Shown here: one piece after another, positions 16,201-24,072 of the stretch
How the letters are laid out: each line of letters opens with the position of its first letter
Numbering within the stretch: the stretch's first letter is position 1
Assembly: GCF_963378085.1 (NCBI RefSeq)
Contig: NZ_OY726395.1
Coordinates: 2,728,001-2,792,000 of the forward strand
From: Mycolicibacterium sp. MU0050
GTDB taxonomy: Bacteria; Actinomycetota; Actinomycetes; Mycobacteriales; Mycobacteriaceae
Length of the DNA: 64,000 nucleotides
Direction: 5' to 3'
Translations under genes and position numbers: made by a program
Notes under the pieces: model-generated
Database searches by the model: none
What the model was told of the DNA's origin: nothing
Seen by the model: only the letters and a program-made list of their open reading frames with translations

Positions 16201-17187
16201 GAGATCGCCGCGGAGTGGGCCCGGGTGCTACGCCTGGACGAGGTCGGACGCAACGAGAACCTGTATGCGCTGGGCGGGGATTCGCTGTCCGCACTGCAAC
16301 TGGTCACGACGCTCGGGCGCCGGTACTGCGTCGACCTGACGCCCTCGGACCTCGCCGCGGCCCCCACCGTGGCCCTGCTCGCCGAGGTGGTCGAGGCGCG
16401 CCGGGACGGACTGACCCCGGCGCGGCAGACGCGGCTTGCCCCCACCACGGTCGTGTTGCGCGCACCGACCGCCCGGTCCCGAAACATCCTGTTCTGCTTC
16501 GCCGGAGCGGGCGCTTCCGCGTTGTCGTTCGCGCCGTTGGCCGAGCGCGCCGCGGACACCACCGCGGTGGTCGCCTTCCAGCCGCAAGGATTGGCCAACC
16601 GCGCCATACCGGACTGGTCGGTCGACCGCGCGGCGGCACGCCATCTCAAGGATCTGCTGGCCGTGCAACCCACCGGACCTTACTGGCTCGCGGGCCATTC
16701 GCTGGGCGCGTTCATCGCGATCGAGGTCGCCAATCACCTACGGGCGCGGGGACACGACGTCGAGCTGGTCACCATGCTGGATCCGATCCTGCCGCCGAAA
16801 ACGGTGCGGGCCGCGCGGGTGACGCTGCCCGAGGCACGCTCGACCCTGCTCGATCAGACGCCCGCGGCCCGCGGTGCGCTGTGGAAGCGTCGCCTCGGCC
16901 TGCCGCTGGCCGGACTCCTCGACGGCGGCCCACGCCAGAAGGAAGAGGCCCTGCGCGAGGTCGGCGTGCGCGTGGCCCATCTGCACCGGCCCCGGCCCTA
17001 CTCCGGCCCGACATTGTTGGTGCTCAGCAGCTTCAACGTCGACGACGAACGCATCTGGGCGCAACTACTGCCCGGCGAGGTGACGCTGCGGCGGATCCCC
17101 TGCGACCACAACTCGATGATCCGCGAACCGCACATCGGCCGGGTCGTCGAACTCATGGAGTCGATGGGAACGCCGGAGTCGGTGTGA
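13297..17187 (+). CDS. Polysaccharide flippase fused to NRPS-like A-T-TE module
   Basis: 1,296 residues in one uninterrupted frame. Residues ~60-465 form about 12 membrane helices of a Wzx/MATE-type lipid-linked oligosaccharide flippase. Residues ~486-960 are an adenylation domain: TSGSSGEPK (624-632), NWAGSSET (759-766), GRGD (853-856) and the catalytic Lys945 in NERGKVDRRAL. A carrier domain follows with LGGDSLSALQL, phosphopantetheine site Ser996. Residues ~1065-1290 are a type I thioesterase with GHSLG (Ser1135), Asp1162 and His1271. There is no condensation domain. Ala669 stands where amino-acid-activating domains have the alpha-amino-binding Asp. The soluble part would sit on the cytoplasmic side. 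I infer activation of a small acid and its transfer to a lipid-linked glycan during export; the TE could be the acyltransferase. Divergent from the glycan operon. Confidence 0.9.
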   Translation: MPSSGQSDARSGRQIAVAPTGLAVAVDTDDRPRTGPRAAERGSARQPVEHPKLQGRALGIDIAAVMTSSAATGVLGFAFWTVAARGYDTAEVGRASAIISSATFIAILANFSLGSLYERFLPLAGGLTQRLVRQGTLFAATVGLVFGAAFLILGPRVQLFPTWYEAALFPAFVAVLAIYALQDQVLIGLGRARTIATKNISQSVTKLIAVAALIPLATGAAIVGSWVVPAAAITAIISVVVIRREAGRRSGPSTLPPTREVFQFFASSYVISAVTVSVPLLVPLIVVAQLGTEMNAYFSMCWLVIHTLGVLIGATAAPFIATASTPGADLRSCTARFVLMCGGAAVAGSVVLIATGPLILGILGPGYAEHGTTLIRMMALTLPSVALMTVYTALARLRRRLRLAVTAQILLGTTVVLGVIFTTPRWGLNAVGYSYLAAELLCTIILVGPVVAQLRKIAGTPHEQSPATTAAPGADRPEPPPVADIEYASVTERFGEVARAHPERVALRTTAGDLTYGALHTAATRWTAALTESDATRRVLPLVGDLTPQTAAVILGSFAAGVPLVPLDPALPPDRTRAILDTLTKHGYRYDQIATDTAEAPTAEDVPTRPPAPTIRSVTSIQFTSGSSGEPKAVLHTHGTWLSDWILHRDRFGILAGRKIALCMPVSFAAGLNVLVGSLLSGAEVIAVDPRRQPPDVVLDRLDGADIVMCTPSFLQSVSGYADGRTLDGVQRIVTTGEPVYSNVFRQARALAPNAVLTNWAGSSETLGIAHFDVWPTDDVPAGGIPAGIPVPHKHLAIDERGRLTVTSRYLAAGYLDPSGAQTEFVENPDGTATFITSDRARLTEDGVLVVLGRGDAAVKIRGYLVEPAEVEAALIDCPGIREAVVVADMARDTPVLIGYVAPEPGVRTPAVADIRAHLHTRLPDWMVPTHVVLLESLPRNERGKVDRRALPAPTRGPIEAPAPGVESEIAAEWARVLRLDEVGRNENLYALGGDSLSALQLVTTLGRRYCVDLTPSDLAAAPTVALLAEVVEARRDGLTPARQTRLAPTTVVLRAPTARSRNILFCFAGAGASALSFAPLAERAADTTAVVAFQPQGLANRAIPDWSVDRAAARHLKDLLAVQPTGPYWLAGHSLGAFIAIEVANHLRARGHDVELVTMLDPILPPKTVRAARVTLPEARSTLLDQTPAARGALWKRRLGLPLAGLLDGGPRQKEEALREVGVRVAHLHRPRPYSGPTLLVLSSFNVDDERIWAQLLPGEVTLRRIPCDHNSMIREPHIGRVVELMESMGTPESV

Positions 17188-17214
17188 ACGCCGCGGCCGG
17201 CGAGTGCGGGTGAA

Positions 17215-18228
17215 CTAGTCGCCGCGCGGTTCGAGTCGCACCTCGGCGAGCACCCCGTGGTGGTCGGAGCCGGGCAGGTCGACCCGGACGAAGGTCAGCG
17301 GGGTGGCGCCGCGGGTGAGGATCCGGTCGATGGCCAACGCCGGCGGATGCCACCTGTCAGCGGGATAGGTCGCCACGATCCCCGCACCGAGATGCTCCGC
17401 GGCATCGAGCAATTCCCCGTCTGCGGTGGTCCCCGCGGACACCAAGTCCCGGTAACGCCGATGGTCGTAGGTGGAGTTGAAGTCCGCGCCCACGATCAGG
17501 GGCCTCGACTCCGCGGCGAACACGGCGCCGATCCGTTCCAGATCCGTTGCCCACCGCCACGCCGGCTCAGGGTACGGCGGCACCGGATGCAGGGCGTACA
17601 CCGCAACGGGTTCCGCCCCGGGCACCGTCATCACGGCGCGTAGGTTGTTGTGCACCAATTCCGGCAGCACCGTCGGCTCGGTGAGCGGGTGCCGCGCATA
17701 GATGCCGGCACCAGATCCGCCCATCTTCGGCTCGAGATGGGCGAACGGCAACAACTCCGCAATGCCCGCCGCCGCCAACCGGCCCACCGCCTCCTCGGTC
17801 AGCTCCGACACGGTCAGCACGTCCACCTGGTTGCGGCGGACCCGCTCCACGAGGGCGTCCGCGTCCGCCTCACCCAGCCGAATATTGGCCTGCAACAGGG
17901 TGATCGTCGGTGCCTCGGAGGCCACCGACGCGGGCGCTCCGAGGTAGAGCGGAAGTTGGGCGCTCACCCCCGCGGCCGCAACGACCGCGGCCATCGCGGC
18001 CGCCACCCACCAGCGCGCGGCGACCAACAACGCCACCGCCAGCAGTGCACCCAGGATGGCCAGCGGACTGAAGGAAGCCAGCAACGTCACGGTGGTGCTG
18101 ACCGGGCCGAGAAAATGCACCAGGACGCCGACGGCCGCCGCAGCCGCGCACGCCAGCCCCAACCAACCCGCGATCAGATTGGGCCACCGGCGCCTCGTGC
18201 GGGCCGTCCGCACCGCGGAATCGATCAC
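17215..18228 (-). CDS. Membrane-anchored endonuclease/exonuclease/phosphatase (EEP) family protein
   Basis: 337 residues from a GTG at 18228. Three hydrophobic helices fill about residues 18-105, followed by an EEP domain: TLLQANIRLG (metal-binding Asn), VDVLTVSELTEEA (metal-binding Glu), VGADFNSTYDH (Asp-Asn), AIDRILTRG, and the terminal GSDHHGVLAEV with the catalytic Asp-His. The family includes phosphodiesterases, sphingomyelinases and nucleases; the membrane anchor points to an extracytoplasmic phosphoester substrate, perhaps a lipid. It converges on the flippase-NRPS gene with 27 bases between stops. A link with the glycan system is possible, but nothing beyond adjacency shows it. Confidence 0.85.
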   Translation of the reverse strand: MIDSAVRTARTRRRWPNLIAGWLGLACAAAAAVGVLVHFLGPVSTTVTLLASFSPLAILGALLAVALLVAARWWVAAAMAAVVAAAGVSAQLPLYLGAPASVASEAPTITLLQANIRLGEADADALVERVRRNQVDVLTVSELTEEAVGRLAAAGIAELLPFAHLEPKMGGSGAGIYARHPLTEPTVLPELVHNNLRAVMTVPGAEPVAVYALHPVPPYPEPAWRWATDLERIGAVFAAESRPLIVGADFNSTYDHRRYRDLVSAGTTADGELLDAAEHLGAGIVATYPADRWHPPALAIDRILTRGATPLTFVRVDLPGSDHHGVLAEVRLEPRGD

Positions 18229-18259
18229 GGTGTCCCAACGCCTTCGTGGCCGGCCGAAG

Positions 18260-19135
18260 TCACGCGGACAGCGACACTCGATCAGAGTCAGCGACGGCGA
18301 TCACCGGCCGTGCGGCCCGCAGCGCCGCGCGGGCCCGGACGACGGCCGGGGCGCGCCACTGAATGGGCGCCTCGATGCTGATCGGCACGCCGGGCAGCGA
18401 CCGCAACATGGCGACCAGATCGATGGAGCCCTCGCCGGGGAACAGGCGCGCGTTGCGGCCCTGATACTGCAGCTCGTCCAACGAGGTGGGGCGCGGCGAC
18501 GTGCCGTCGCAGATCTGGATGTAGCGGATCCAGTTCGGCGCCAACGCCTGCAGATCGGCAGCCGTGGCGTCGGTGCGGTCGTAATGCAATGCGTCGACGA
18601 GCAGGCCGACCTGCCGTTGCTCGCAGCGGCGCAGGATCGACGCGGCCTCCCGCAGATCGCGGACATCGGTCCACGGCATCGGCTCCAGATTCGGGACGAC
18701 GCCGAAAGTGCCGGCAAACTCCGACAATTCGGCCAGGTTGTCGGCGAGCCGGTGATGATCGGGGTCGTTTCCGGTCACCAACACTTCGCGCGCCCCCAGA
18801 TAGGCGCCGGTCTCGAGGAAGGGGCCGAACTCCTCGCGGACCCGGGTATCCGGGCGGAGCCGCAACACCTCGATGTCCAACAAAGACAGCCCGGTGTCGT
18901 CGAGGCGCTGCCGCGTCTCCCGGATCATCGGGGTGGTGCCGATGCTCGGGTGCCGCGGCTCGGCGTCGGTGGCGGGAATGAGACGCAGCCCGACCGCGTC
19001 GTAGCCGGCCTCCGCCGCGCAGGTGACCATCTGCGGCGGGCTGAACTCCAGCACGGTCAACGGCGCCAGCGAGACCTGTCGGACCGAGGGCCGGCCGGCG
19101 GTGCGCCCCGGTGGGTTACGTCGCAGGAAGTTCAA
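18260..19135 (-). CDS. Sugar phosphate isomerase/epimerase-like TIM-barrel protein
   Basis: 291 residues from a TTG at 19135. The xylose isomerase-like (AP endonuclease 2) barrel is recognised by LAPLTVLEFSPPQMVTCAAE at the start, VGLRL, NLEPMPWTDV with a metal-binding Glu, GLLVDALHYDRT with Asp and His, and ISIEAPIQWRAP at the end. Members isomerise or epimerise sugars, inositols or hydroxy-acids, or dehydrate ketoacids (3-dehydroshikimate dehydratases), so the substrate is open. Cytosolic. It follows the EEP gene start by 31 bases in the same direction, so they may be co-transcribed. Start uncertain, as no ATG is available. Confidence 0.8.
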   Translation of the reverse strand: MNFLRRNPPGRTAGRPSVRQVSLAPLTVLEFSPPQMVTCAAEAGYDAVGLRLIPATDAEPRHPSIGTTPMIRETRQRLDDTGLSLLDIEVLRLRPDTRVREEFGPFLETGAYLGAREVLVTGNDPDHHRLADNLAELSEFAGTFGVVPNLEPMPWTDVRDLREAASILRRCEQRQVGLLVDALHYDRTDATAADLQALAPNWIRYIQICDGTSPRPTSLDELQYQGRNARLFPGEGSIDLVAMLRSLPGVPISIEAPIQWRAPAVVRARAALRAARPVIAVADSDRVSLSA

Positions 19136-19270
19136 CTCGATACTCCGATTTCTGTCACCGATAGGAGCCGAGTTGGGTGACTACACTCGACATCGGTTGA
19201 GTTCCATTGTCGGGGAAAGTCGATGACGATGGGCGGCTACCTTCCCCGCCCGGACGTGGCGCGGGCCACA

Positions 19271-19345
19271 GCCTGGTCAGATGCGCCGCAGAGCAGCCCG
19301 GTCAGATGCGCCGCAGAGCAGCCTGGTCAAACCCGCCGCAGAGCG
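19271..19345. repeat. 25-bp direct repeat, three units, across the 3' end of rsmB
   Basis: Three adjacent 25-base units: 19271-19295, 19296-19320, 19321-19345. The first two differ at one base; the third differs at four and contains the rsmB stop codon (19327-19329) and last codons. The extra units therefore look like tandem copies of the gene end, lying just where the rsmB neighbourhood departs from the M. tuberculosis order. No other gene occupies 19136-19326. Confidence 0.85.
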
Positions 19346-20721
19346 GCGGCGAACATCGCGTCCGTGCCGTGCCGGTGCGGCCACAACTGCACCGCCCCCG
19401 CGGCCGCGCCGCCGGCCTCGACATCGGTCGCCGGCGCGAACAACTCGCGGGTGTCGAGGGCGACCACCGGCTGCCGGCGCAACGCGTCGGCGACGATGCC
19501 GGCCGTCTCGGCCAGATGCGGTGAGCACGTCGCATACACCACCACCCCACCGGGCCTGGTGAGCGCGATCGCCGAGGCGAGCAACTCCCGCTGCAGTTTG
19601 GTCAGCTCGGGAATGTCGCCGGGTTGTCGGCGCCAGCGCGCCTCCGGTCGGCGCCGCAGGGCGCCGAGCCCGGTGCAGGGGGCGTCGACCAGGACGCGAT
19701 CGAAGCCGGGCTCCAGTCCGGTGTCGCGGCCGTCGACCCGCAAGACCTCCACCGCCAGACCGCGGGTGTTCTCCTCGACCATCTCCGCGCGCCGCGGTGC
19801 GGGTTCGACGGCGGTGACCGTCGCACCCTGCTGCGCCGCCAACGCAGCCAGCAGGGCGGTCTTTCCGCCCGGGCCGGCGCACAGGTCCAGCCAACGACCC
19901 TGGTCGGCACCGTCGAGGGCAGCCGACGTCACCGCGCGGGCCACCAGCTGACTGCCCTCGTCCTGCACCAGGGCCTGCCCGGCACGGATCGCGTCGAGCC
20001 GGCCCGGATCGCCACCGGCCAGATGCACGGCGTACGGCGAGTATTCGCCGACCACCCCGTCGACCGCGGTGGCCAACTCCGCGGCGGTCAGCGCGCCCGG
20101 GCGGGCCGCCAGATGCACGCCGGGGCGTTCGTTGTCGCTGACCAACAACGCCTCCAGCTCCCCGGCTCGGGCGCCGAGCGCATCGGAGAACGCCTGGGCG
20201 ATCCACCGCGGGTGTGAATGCGCGAAGGCCAGGTGGCCCACCGGGTCGACCGCCGCAGCGGGCGCCAATTCGGCCACCCAGCCCGCTTCGTCCTTGGCAC
20301 TGATGGTGCGCAGCACCCCGTTGACGAATCCGGCGCGGGCCGAATCGAATTCGATGCCCGCCTGCTCGACGGTGGTCGACACCGCGGCGTGCTGCTCGAC
20401 GCGGGTACGTAACAGCTGATAGGCCCCCAGGCGAAGCAAGTCGAGCAGGACCGGGTCGATACGCTCGACCGGACGGTTCGCGGCCGCGACGATCACCGCG
20501 TCGAGCAGGCCGCGGCTGCGGCAGGTGCCGTACGTCAACTCCGTGGCGAAAGCCGCGTCCCGGCCGGTGATCTGGCGCTCGGCGAGCAGGGCCGGCAACG
20601 CGAGGTTGGCGTAGGCGTCGCGCTCGGAGACCGCCCGCAGCACGTCGAAGGCCGCCCGGCGGGCGGGATCCAGTGGGCGGCGCGCGGTACGTCCACGGCG
20701 GGGAGGTCGGCGTTCGGTCAC
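19327..20721 (-). CDS. rsmB: 16S rRNA (cytosine-C5) methyltransferase RsmB/Fmu
   Basis: 464 residues from the GTG at 20721, which overlaps the fmt stop (GTGA). An N-terminal NusB-like helical domain (about 20-170, [20 protein letters not shown]) precedes the NOL1/NOP2/Sun methyltransferase domain. The SAM-binding [13 protein letters not shown] lies near residue 280, the first catalytic motif [19 protein letters not shown] near 345, and the nucleophile motif YATCSPH near 397. It methylates C967 (E. coli numbering) of 16S rRNA. The gene pair fmt-rsmB is conserved in mycobacteria. The 3' end is part of a 25-base tandem repeat that continues beyond the stop. Confidence 0.95.
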   Translation of the reverse strand: MTERRPPRRGRTARRPLDPARRAAFDVLRAVSERDAYANLALPALLAERQITGRDAAFATELTYGTCRSRGLLDAVIVAAANRPVERIDPVLLDLLRLGAYQLLRTRVEQHAAVSTTVEQAGIEFDSARAGFVNGVLRTISAKDEAGWVAELAPAAAVDPVGHLAFAHSHPRWIAQAFSDALGARAGELEALLVSDNERPGVHLAARPGALTAAELATAVDGVVGEYSPYAVHLAGGDPGRLDAIRAGQALVQDEGSQLVARAVTSAALDGADQGRWLDLCAGPGGKTALLAALAAQQGATVTAVEPAPRRAEMVEENTRGLAVEVLRVDGRDTGLEPGFDRVLVDAPCTGLGALRRRPEARWRRQPGDIPELTKLQRELLASAIALTRPGGVVVYATCSPHLAETAGIVADALRRQPVVALDTRELFAPATDVEAGGAAAGAVQLWPHRHGTDAMFAAALRRV

Positions 20722-21641
20722 GAAGCCGCCGCCTCGGTCAGCCGCGCCCCGCGCGCCCAGTCCGCCGCGGCCATCGACTTCTTGCCCGGGGGCTGCACGG
20801 TACCCAATTGCACCGGCTGCGAACCGGTTCCGACCAACACCCGGTTGCGTTCGACCCGGATCTGGCCGGGTTGCAGGCCATCGTCGTCGGCCACCGTCAC
20901 CGGGCCGAGCTTGACGCGCAGCTCGCCGATCATGGTCCAGGCACCCGGATCCGGTGTCACCGAACGGATGTGGCGATCCACCACGTGCGCGGGCAGCGTC
21001 CAGCGCACCCGGGCGTCCTCGACGGTGATCTTCGGGGCCAGGCTGATGCCGTCGGCGCTCTGCGGCACCGCGGTCAGGGCGCCGTCGGCGATCCCGTCGA
21101 GGGTGGCCTCGAGCAGTCCGGCGCCGGACTCGGCCAACCGCTCCAGCAGATCGCCGGCGGTATCGGAGTCGCGGATCGCCTCGGTCACCACCCCGTAGAC
21201 CGGCCCGCTGTCCAGCGCCGGCTCGATCTGGAAGGTGGTGGCACCGGTGACGGTGTCGCCGGCCGCGATGGCCGCCTGAACCGGTGCTGCACCGCGCCAG
21301 GCGGGCAGCAGCGAGAAGTGCAGGTTGACCCAACCCCGCGGCGGGACCGCCAGCAGCGGCTCCCGCAGCAACGCGCCGTAGGCCACCACCGGGCAGCACT
21401 CGGGGGCGAACTCGCGCAGTTCGGCGACGAACTCCTCGGAGTTGGGCCGGTCCGGTTTCAACACCGGGATCCCGTGGTCGGCGGCCAGCGCGGCGACCGG
21501 CGACGGCGCCACCTTGCCGCGCCGGCCCGACGCCGCATCCGGTCGGGTCAGCACCGCGACCACCTCGTGGCGCGGCGAGGCCAGCAGCCGACGCAACGCG
21601 GGCAACGCCGGCGTGGGCGTGCCGGCAAACACCAAACGCAT
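20718..21641 (-). CDS. fmt: Methionyl-tRNA formyltransferase
   Basis: 307 residues, standard length. It formylates initiator Met-tRNA using 10-formyltetrahydrofolate. Catalytic residues stand at the same numbers as in E. coli: Asn106 and His108 in [14 protein letters not shown], and Asp144 in PALDSG. The C-terminal OB-fold tRNA-binding domain starts near residue 205. The TGA overlaps the rsmB GTG, giving translational coupling. The LemA gene upstream is separated by 9 bases, so a longer operon starting at the DUF2207 gene is possible. Confidence 0.96.
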   Translation of the reverse strand: MRLVFAGTPTPALPALRRLLASPRHEVVAVLTRPDAASGRRGKVAPSPVAALAADHGIPVLKPDRPNSEEFVAELREFAPECCPVVAYGALLREPLLAVPPRGWVNLHFSLLPAWRGAAPVQAAIAAGDTVTGATTFQIEPALDSGPVYGVVTEAIRDSDTAGDLLERLAESGAGLLEATLDGIADGALTAVPQSADGISLAPKITVEDARVRWTLPAHVVDRHIRSVTPDPGAWTMIGELRVKLGPVTVADDDGLQPGQIRVERNRVLVGTGSQPVQLGTVQPPGKKSMAAADWARGARLTEAAAS

Positions 21642-21650
21642 CAGGCCAGT

Positions 21651-22187
21651 CTAGGGCTCGCTGCGGTAGTAATCGCGCTCGGTCACACCGGCCGAGCCCG
21701 CGACCAACATCCACGGGATGGTGCCCAGGGTGCGGTTCAGGGTCGCGACCGCGTCGTTGTAGTACTGCCGGGCGAAGGCGAGCTTGTCCTCGGTGTCGGC
21801 GAGGGTCCGTTGCAGATGCAGAAAGTTGTTCGAGGAATTCAGTTGCGGGTGGCCGGCTCCGAGTTCGAGCAGCTGCGCGAGCGCGATGTTGAGCTGCTGC
21901 TCGGCGGCGCTGCGTTGGACCACCGACGCGCCCGTGGTCGCCGAAGCCAGCGCGGCGCGCGCGGCGGTGACGCGGTCCACGATGGCCTGCTCGTGCTGAG
22001 CCACCGCACTGACCGTGCTCACCAGCGCCGGCACCAGCGCGGCGCGGCGGGTCAGTTGCACGTCGATGCCGCCGAGCGCCTCATCGACCCGGATATCGGC
22101 CGCGCGCAGCCGGTTGTAGCCGACCACGAAGGCGATCAGTACACCGAGTGCCACGAGCAGGGCCAGCGCCAGGACGAATGTCACCAT
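21651..22187 (-). CDS. LemA family protein
   Basis: 178 residues. An N-terminal membrane helix (about 4-24, FVLALALLVALGVLIAFVVG) is followed by helices typical of LemA: YNRLRAADIRVDEALGGIDVQ, LVPALVSTVSAVAQHE, and FLHLQRTLADTEDKLAFARQYYNDAV. The N-terminus is usually outside and the helical body inside or outside depending on lineage; biochemical role unclear. It overlaps the stop of the DUF2207 gene by 7 bases. LemA genes commonly pair with DUF2207 or TPM-domain membrane proteins having Gly-rich tails, as here, suggesting a membrane complex. Confidence 0.92.
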   Translation of the reverse strand: MVTFVLALALLVALGVLIAFVVGYNRLRAADIRVDEALGGIDVQLTRRAALVPALVSTVSAVAQHEQAIVDRVTAARAALASATTGASVVQRSAAEQQLNIALAQLLELGAGHPQLNSSNNFLHLQRTLADTEDKLAFARQYYNDAVATLNRTLGTIPWMLVAGSAGVTERDYYRSEP

Positions 22188-23980
22188 GAGCCGCCGCCTC
22201 CTCCACCTCCGCCGCCCCCGCCGCCGCCGCTGCTGCTGGACGACGACGACTGGGAGGCGGTGTAGGCGCCGATGGACGACGACAACGCCGACTCGAAGCT
22301 ATCAAAACCGGCGGTGCCGGACCCCGACGAGAACGCCTGACCGGAATCCGTGGAGTGGTACCACGTCGGCTCGGGTGCGGCCGTCCCCGTCGCCGCCTGG
22401 TACTTCTTCGCCCACAGCGCCGCGGCCCCGGCGGCCACGGCGAACGGCAGATAGGCGGTGTAGAGCTCCTTGCGGGCGGCGAAGTCGAATCGGGCCTCGG
22501 CCGAATCGGTCACCAGGATGCGGTGGAAACCGCCTGCCCGCGACCACAGTTCACGCCCGGCGGCGGTGCGCCGGGTACCGGTCCCGGCGGCCCAGGACCG
22601 CACCGACAGGAAGAAGAAGACAGCGAACGGGACCACCCAGATGGTGACCGGGAAGACCCAGCGGAAGGTCGCCATCCCCGCGCACCCCAACGCGACCAGG
22701 TTGGCCACCCGTACCCACAGTTCCGACGGTCGGGACTCCAGCAAGCCCTCGGTGCGGGCCCACTCGCGCAGCGCCGACTCCAGATCCGCCTTCGCCTCGG
22801 AGAGCCGCTTGCCGGCCGACACCGTCCCGTTGGCCTTGAATTCCCCGCCGGCCCGATTGATCTTCAACGCGGTGGCGACCGCGGCGCTGACCGGGTCGAT
22901 ACCCGACCAGTCCCGGACCCGGGCGACGTTGTGGATGGACCACTTCTTTTCGCCGTGCTGCCGCATCTCGATCAGCCCACGCTCGGCGAGGTAGAACAGT
23001 GTGGCGGTCAACGCGTTTCGGCTGACCGCCTCGGTGCGGATGTATTCGCACTGCACCGGGCTCAGGCCCTCGGGCGGGGCGTACTGCAGCGGGAACCCCG
23101 GCGACTCCTCGACGGTGCTGCGGTACATCAGCAGGGCCAGGGCCCCCGCCGCCACCGTGATGCCCAGCACCGACAGCACGCCCTGCACCGATCGGCCCAG
23201 GATGGGGTCCCAGCGGTAGGACCAGGGCAACTCCGCGCGCGCTGGGGTGGGCGTCTCGATTCCGGCCCGCACGGTCACCGGTGTGCGCGGCGCCAGTTCG
23301 GCCGCGCTCACACGCAGCGTGGTGCCGGCCGCATCCAGTACCAGGCAGGGCGCCCCGGTCCCGAACCCGACCGAACACTGGGCGCCCATCACGGGGCCGG
23401 GCAGGGTGACGGTGATCTCGGCGCGGTCGATGACGTTGTCCCACCCCGGCGCGATCACGTTCCAGTAGAAGACCGTCGGCGCGGCGGGTTCGACGGCGCC
23501 GATTCGACTGGCGAAGGTCTTGGCCGCCCCGGTGTCACCGGAGTCGAGCACGCCGGGCACCTGGTACCGGATCTCGAAGACGTGTTCGCCGTAGCTCAGA
23601 TACCGGTCCGGGTCACCGATCTTGGCCACCCGGAAGCGCTCCTGCCCCGACCACTGCAGCTCGTACGGGATGTCCGCGCCGTCCATCAGAATCGAGGTGA
23701 TGGCCGGCTCCTGCCGCACCCGCGGGCTGTTCGGGTTGGCCACATCCCAGTACCGGAAGATGCCGTGTCGGTCGCCGGGGAACATGGCCGTGATGGTCTC
23801 GGTCGCGTCCAGGTTGCCCTCGGCGTCGACGTGATAGTGCGCGCGGTACTCGGTGATGGTCACGGGATCCGCGGCCGGCGCACCGACGGCTCCCCCGCCG
23901 AACGCCAACGGCCACAACACCGCCAGTGCGACGACGATCGTCGCGGTCAGCCATCTGATGATCCGGCCGAACCAGCCCAT
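22181..23980 (-). CDS. DUF2207 membrane protein with poly-glycine C-terminus
   Basis: 599 residues. A signal peptide or helix covers about residues 8-33, then the extracellular DUF2207 domain (EYRAHYHVDAEGNLDATETI, YELQWSGQERFRVAKIGD) to about residue 260, a membrane helix (GVLSVLGITVAAGALALLMY), a cytoplasmic region and two close helices near 420-460. It ends in Ser6, a run of 13 Gly, then Ser-Trp. This layout is usual for the partner of LemA, with which the gene overlaps by 7 bases. Role unknown; possibly envelope stress or membrane homeostasis. No related gene lies between priA and fmt in M. tuberculosis as I recall it. Confidence 0.88.
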   Translation of the reverse strand: MGWFGRIIRWLTATIVVALAVLWPLAFGGGAVGAPAADPVTITEYRAHYHVDAEGNLDATETITAMFPGDRHGIFRYWDVANPNSPRVRQEPAITSILMDGADIPYELQWSGQERFRVAKIGDPDRYLSYGEHVFEIRYQVPGVLDSGDTGAAKTFASRIGAVEPAAPTVFYWNVIAPGWDNVIDRAEITVTLPGPVMGAQCSVGFGTGAPCLVLDAAGTTLRVSAAELAPRTPVTVRAGIETPTPARAELPWSYRWDPILGRSVQGVLSVLGITVAAGALALLMYRSTVEESPGFPLQYAPPEGLSPVQCEYIRTEAVSRNALTATLFYLAERGLIEMRQHGEKKWSIHNVARVRDWSGIDPVSAAVATALKINRAGGEFKANGTVSAGKRLSEAKADLESALREWARTEGLLESRPSELWVRVANLVALGCAGMATFRWVFPVTIWVVPFAVFFFLSVRSWAAGTGTRRTAAGRELWSRAGGFHRILVTDSAEARFDFAARKELYTAYLPFAVAAGAAALWAKKYQAATGTAAPEPTWYHSTDSGQAFSSGSGTAGFDSFESALSSSIGAYTASQSSSSSSSGGGGGGGGGGGGGSW

Positions 23981-24072
23981 CTGAGTCCCCCGCGTCCGCT
24001 GCGCACTTCATGGCCGCTCACACTTTATGCGCAAGGCGTTCTCCGCGTCGGGATCTCGCGCAGTCCGAGCCG

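Noticed and set aside
22190..22245. CCG/CCT-rich run considered as a microsatellite or CRISPR-like repeat
   Set aside because: It is simply the codon run for the poly-Gly/Ser tail of the DUF2207 protein; no spacers are present anywhere in the window.
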